DNA of 64,000 nt, taken from the NCBI RefSeq assembly GCF_011742555.1, contig NZ_JAAQQR010000001.1:372001-436000 (forward strand), in the 5' to 3' direction. Each line of letters opens with the position of its first letter. Position 1 is the first letter of the stretch. The position numbers and the translations under genes are program-made. This document shows positions 62,180 through 64,000 of the stretch, piece after piece. Below the pieces are notes generated by a model that was given only the letters and a program-made list of their open reading frames with translations, was not told the DNA's origin and did no database searches. Origin of the DNA: Luteibacter jiangsuensis (GTDB taxonomy: Bacteria > Pseudomonadota > Gammaproteobacteria > Xanthomonadales > Rhodanobacteraceae).

Positions 62180-62950
62180 TTACATGTGCACCGCGACACC
62201 TGCCGCGCGATAGCGCGCCACCACCGCCGCGTCCGTATCGGCGGACACCACCAGATGCGCGATCGCGGTCACCGGGGCCGTGTGATGCGTGGCCGAAGCC
62301 ACCAGCTTGTCGGGCGTGGCGATCGCCACCGTTTCCCCGCTGGCCTCGATGATCGCCTGCTTGAACACGGTTTCCTCCTCGTCGTAGGTCCACAGACCAC
62401 GTTCGGGATCGAGCGCGCATACGCCGGGGAAGCAGAGGTCGGCGCGAATGTCCTGCGCATGCCGCACCGTGCGCGATCCGATCGCGCCGCCTATGCGCGC
62501 ATCTACATGTCCACCCAGCAGGATCACCTCGAAGCCGGGACGTCCGAGCACGGCCATCGCCACATCCGGCGCGTTGGTCACCACCGTGAGAGCACGGTTC
62601 TCCGGCAGCGCCTTGGCCAGCGCCGTGTTGGTGGAACCAGCGTCGACGAACAGGATCTGCCCTTCCCCGACCAGCCCCGCCGCCACGCGTGCGAGGGCAC
62701 GCTTCAGTTCCGAACGCTCGCGATGCCGCTCGTCCAGGGGCGCTACATGCTGCATGAGCAACGCACCGCCATACACACGACGGCACAGACCCTGCGAAGC
62801 CAGGTCGCGCAGGTCGCGGCGTATGGAATCTTCCGAGACACGGAATTCGTGCGCGAGATCGGCGGCCACGACCTTGCCGTCGCGCCCCAGCCGTTCGAGG
62901 ATCAGCTGCTGCCGCTCGCGCGGAAGCGTGGTTTCGGGCGTCGCGTTCAT
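62180..62950 (-). CDS. DeoR-family transcriptional regulator
   Basis: 256 residues from ATG 62950 (MNATPETTLPRERQQLILERLGRDGKVVAADLAHEF). DeoR HTH with RVSEDSIRRDLRDLASQGLCRRVYGGA, then a sugar-phosphate-binding C-terminal domain (ILFVDAGSTNTALAKAL; GAIGSRTV; VCALDPERGLWTYDEEE). Ligand unknown. Start overlaps the HAD gene stop by 4 bp, so both are in one operon. Confidence 0.92.
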   Translation of the reverse strand: MNATPETTLPRERQQLILERLGRDGKVVAADLAHEFRVSEDSIRRDLRDLASQGLCRRVYGGALLMQHVAPLDERHRERSELKRALARVAAGLVGEGQILFVDAGSTNTALAKALPENRALTVVTNAPDVAMAVLGRPGFEVILLGGHVDARIGGAIGSRTVRHAQDIRADLCFPGVCALDPERGLWTYDEEETVFKQAIIEASGETVAIATPDKLVASATHHTAPVTAIAHLVVSADTDAAVVARYRAAGVAVHM

Positions 62951-63567
62951 CGCGGAAGGAAACCCAGTCCCACCAGTTCGGCACGCAGCTGGGCTGGGGT
63001 ATGGAAATGGATGCCATGGATACCGAGGGCTTCCGCGGCCACCACGTTCGCCTTGTTGTCGTCGATGAAGACGGCACGCGTGGGATCGACGTCGTAGCGT
63101 TCGAGCAGGGTCTGGTAGAGCTTCGGGTCGGGTTTCACCATGCCTTCCTGGCCCGATACGACGATGCCGTCGAACAGCGCGAGGAAGTCGAAGCGCTCGA
63201 TCGCCACGGGGAAGGTTTCCTGCGACCAGTTCGTGAGGCCGTAGAGCGGATGCCCCGCTTCCTTGAGCTCGCGCAGGATATGCAGACTGTCGTCGATGGC
63301 GCCGCCGAGCGTTTCTTCCCAACGATGCTGATAGGCCGCGATGAGTTCGGCCTTGGTCGGATGTTCTTCGGTGAGGAGGCGAACCGCTTCGTCCCAGGAA
63401 CGGCCCGCATCCTGTTGCAGGTTCCATTCCGGCGTGGTGACTTCGGCGAGGAACGCCTCCATGGCCGCCTCGTCGTCGCCGAACAGCTTGCGGTAGAGGT
63501 AGCGTGGGTTCCAGTCGATGAGGACGCCGCCGAAATCGAAGATCACGACATCGCGTTTGCTGTGCAT
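62947..63567 (-). CDS. HAD-superfamily hydrolase (HAD-IA)
   Basis: 206 residues from ATG 63567 (MHSKRDVVIFDFGGVLIDWNPRYLYRKLFG). HAD motifs: I DFGGVL with nucleophile Asp (second Asp replaced by Gly, as in YihX/haloacid-type members), II GLTNWS, III Lys in VKPDPKLY, IV FIDDNKANV. Likely a phosphatase or haloacid-dehalogenase-like enzyme; substrate unknown. Confidence 0.9.
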   Translation of the reverse strand: MHSKRDVVIFDFGGVLIDWNPRYLYRKLFGDDEAAMEAFLAEVTTPEWNLQQDAGRSWDEAVRLLTEEHPTKAELIAAYQHRWEETLGGAIDDSLHILRELKEAGHPLYGLTNWSQETFPVAIERFDFLALFDGIVVSGQEGMVKPDPKLYQTLLERYDVDPTRAVFIDDNKANVVAAEALGIHGIHFHTPAQLRAELVGLGFLPR

Positions 63568-63577
63568 GGTTGGCTCC

Positions 63578-64000
63578 TTAACGCCGCGCGATGGACGCGC
63601 AGGCCGAGACGACGACGAGCAGCACGGCCACGCCGGCAAGGGCGATGGAAAGGCTGCTGTGCTGGGCGACGAAGCCGATGGCCGCGGGGCCGGCGAGCAT
63701 GCCTGCATAACCCAGCGAGGTGACGGTGGCGATGGCGATGCCCGGCGAGGTACGCGGCTGGCGGCCCGCGGCGCTGAACAGCACGGGGACGATGTTCGAC
63801 GCGCCCATGCCGACCAGCACGAAACCCAGGAGCGCCGCGGGGCCCCAGGGCAGCATCGTGGCGAGGAAGAAGCCCAGCGCGGCGAGGAAGGCACCGGCAC
63901 GGACGATCGTCACCGGCCCGACCCACGCGGTGATGCGATCGCCCAGGAGGCGTCCGCATGCCATGGCGATGGAGAAAGCCGCGTAACCCAGGCCGGCGAG
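63578..64000 (-). CDS. MFS transporter, C-terminal part (cut by window end)
   Basis: The frame is open through the window end (LAGLGYAAFSIAMACGRLLGDRITAWVGP...), so the gene begins outside. The visible part has about four hydrophobic segments and an MFS motif (GRLLGDRIT). It resembles YbjJ/fucose-permease-like MFS proteins (GASNIVPVLFSAAGRQP...GYAGMLAGPAAIGFVA). Upstream gene of the HAD–DeoR unit, 10 bp from the HAD start. Confidence 0.85.
   Translation of the reverse strand, partial: LAGLGYAAFSIAMACGRLLGDRITAWVGPVTIVRAGAFLAALGFFLATMLPWGPAALLGFVLVGMGASNIVPVLFSAAGRQPRTSPGIAIATVTSLGYAGMLAGPAAIGFVAQHSSLSIALAGVAVLLVVVSACASIARR

Noticed and set aside
59676-63077. Minus-strand open frame of 1133 codons
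   Set aside because: It is antisense to ppsA, whose motifs are unmistakable; long antisense frames are common in DNA of this GC content.

Overview
The window is GC-rich chromosomal DNA of a gammaproteobacterium, almost certainly a member of the Xanthomonadales (Lysobacterales). Gene order and protein style fit Rhodanobacteraceae of the Luteibacter/Dyella type best; the genus is inferred, not proven. The main evidence is gene order: recN–fur–bamE–rnfH–ratA–smpB–ssrA at the left, and rpoE–rseA–mucD–lepA–lepB–DUF4845–rnc–era–recO in the middle. In addition, Fur lacks the usual zinc-site cysteines, the tmRNA tag reads ANDDNYALAA, and GTGG/GTAG-headed REP doublets are dispersed between genes.

Layout. 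1-6.8 kb: end of recN, a NarL-type response regulator and a MASE1-type histidine kinase (divergent), a putative structured sRNA with CsrA/RsmA-like loops, a 23-bp-period hairpin array, then fur/bamE, rnfH-ratA, smpB and tmRNA. 6.8-29 kb: an accessory, regulation- and redox-rich region. It holds a PAS histidine kinase, an NAD(P)-binding protein, an AraC regulator, a response regulator–AhpD–cupin–propeller-kinase unit, and flavohemoglobin (hmp) opposite a NorR-type sigma-54 activator with a complete control region between them. It continues with a DUF1330 gene, a duplicated-domain protein overlapping an MFS transporter, small enzymes, poxB, and an isoquinoline-oxidoreductase-like molybdenum enzyme with its cytochrome c. 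29-38 kb: hemerythrin, VOC protein, cspA, the salvage/recycling operon (rlmD–CYTH–nagZ–hpt–MTA/MTI phosphorylase), a YdbH/YdbL envelope pair and a REC-Hpt protein. 38-47 kb: the conserved rpoE-to-recO block, all on the minus strand. 47-57 kb: a GGDEF-EAL protein with a small partner, a FadJ-like beta-oxidation enzyme, DUF2058, slyX, ugd, an FKBP-type PPIase and a CPA2 antiporter. 57.6-64 kb: a tRNA-Ala/Glu/Asp operon, DUF1249, the ppsR/ppsA divergent pair, and a DeoR–HAD–MFS cluster cut by the window end.

How the parts work together. The right half is mostly housekeeping: translation quality control, envelope stress, RNA processing, PEP synthesis. The left accessory half combines several signal-transduction units with nitric oxide detoxification and periplasmic or membrane oxidation. 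The strongest non-coding signals are the hmp–norR control region (three GT-N7-AC sites, an IHF-like site, a sigma-54 -24 element), the sRNA with ACAGGA hairpin loops followed by the hairpin array, and seven REP-like doublets, all intergenic. No CRISPR array, insertion sequence, integrase or rRNA gene was seen.
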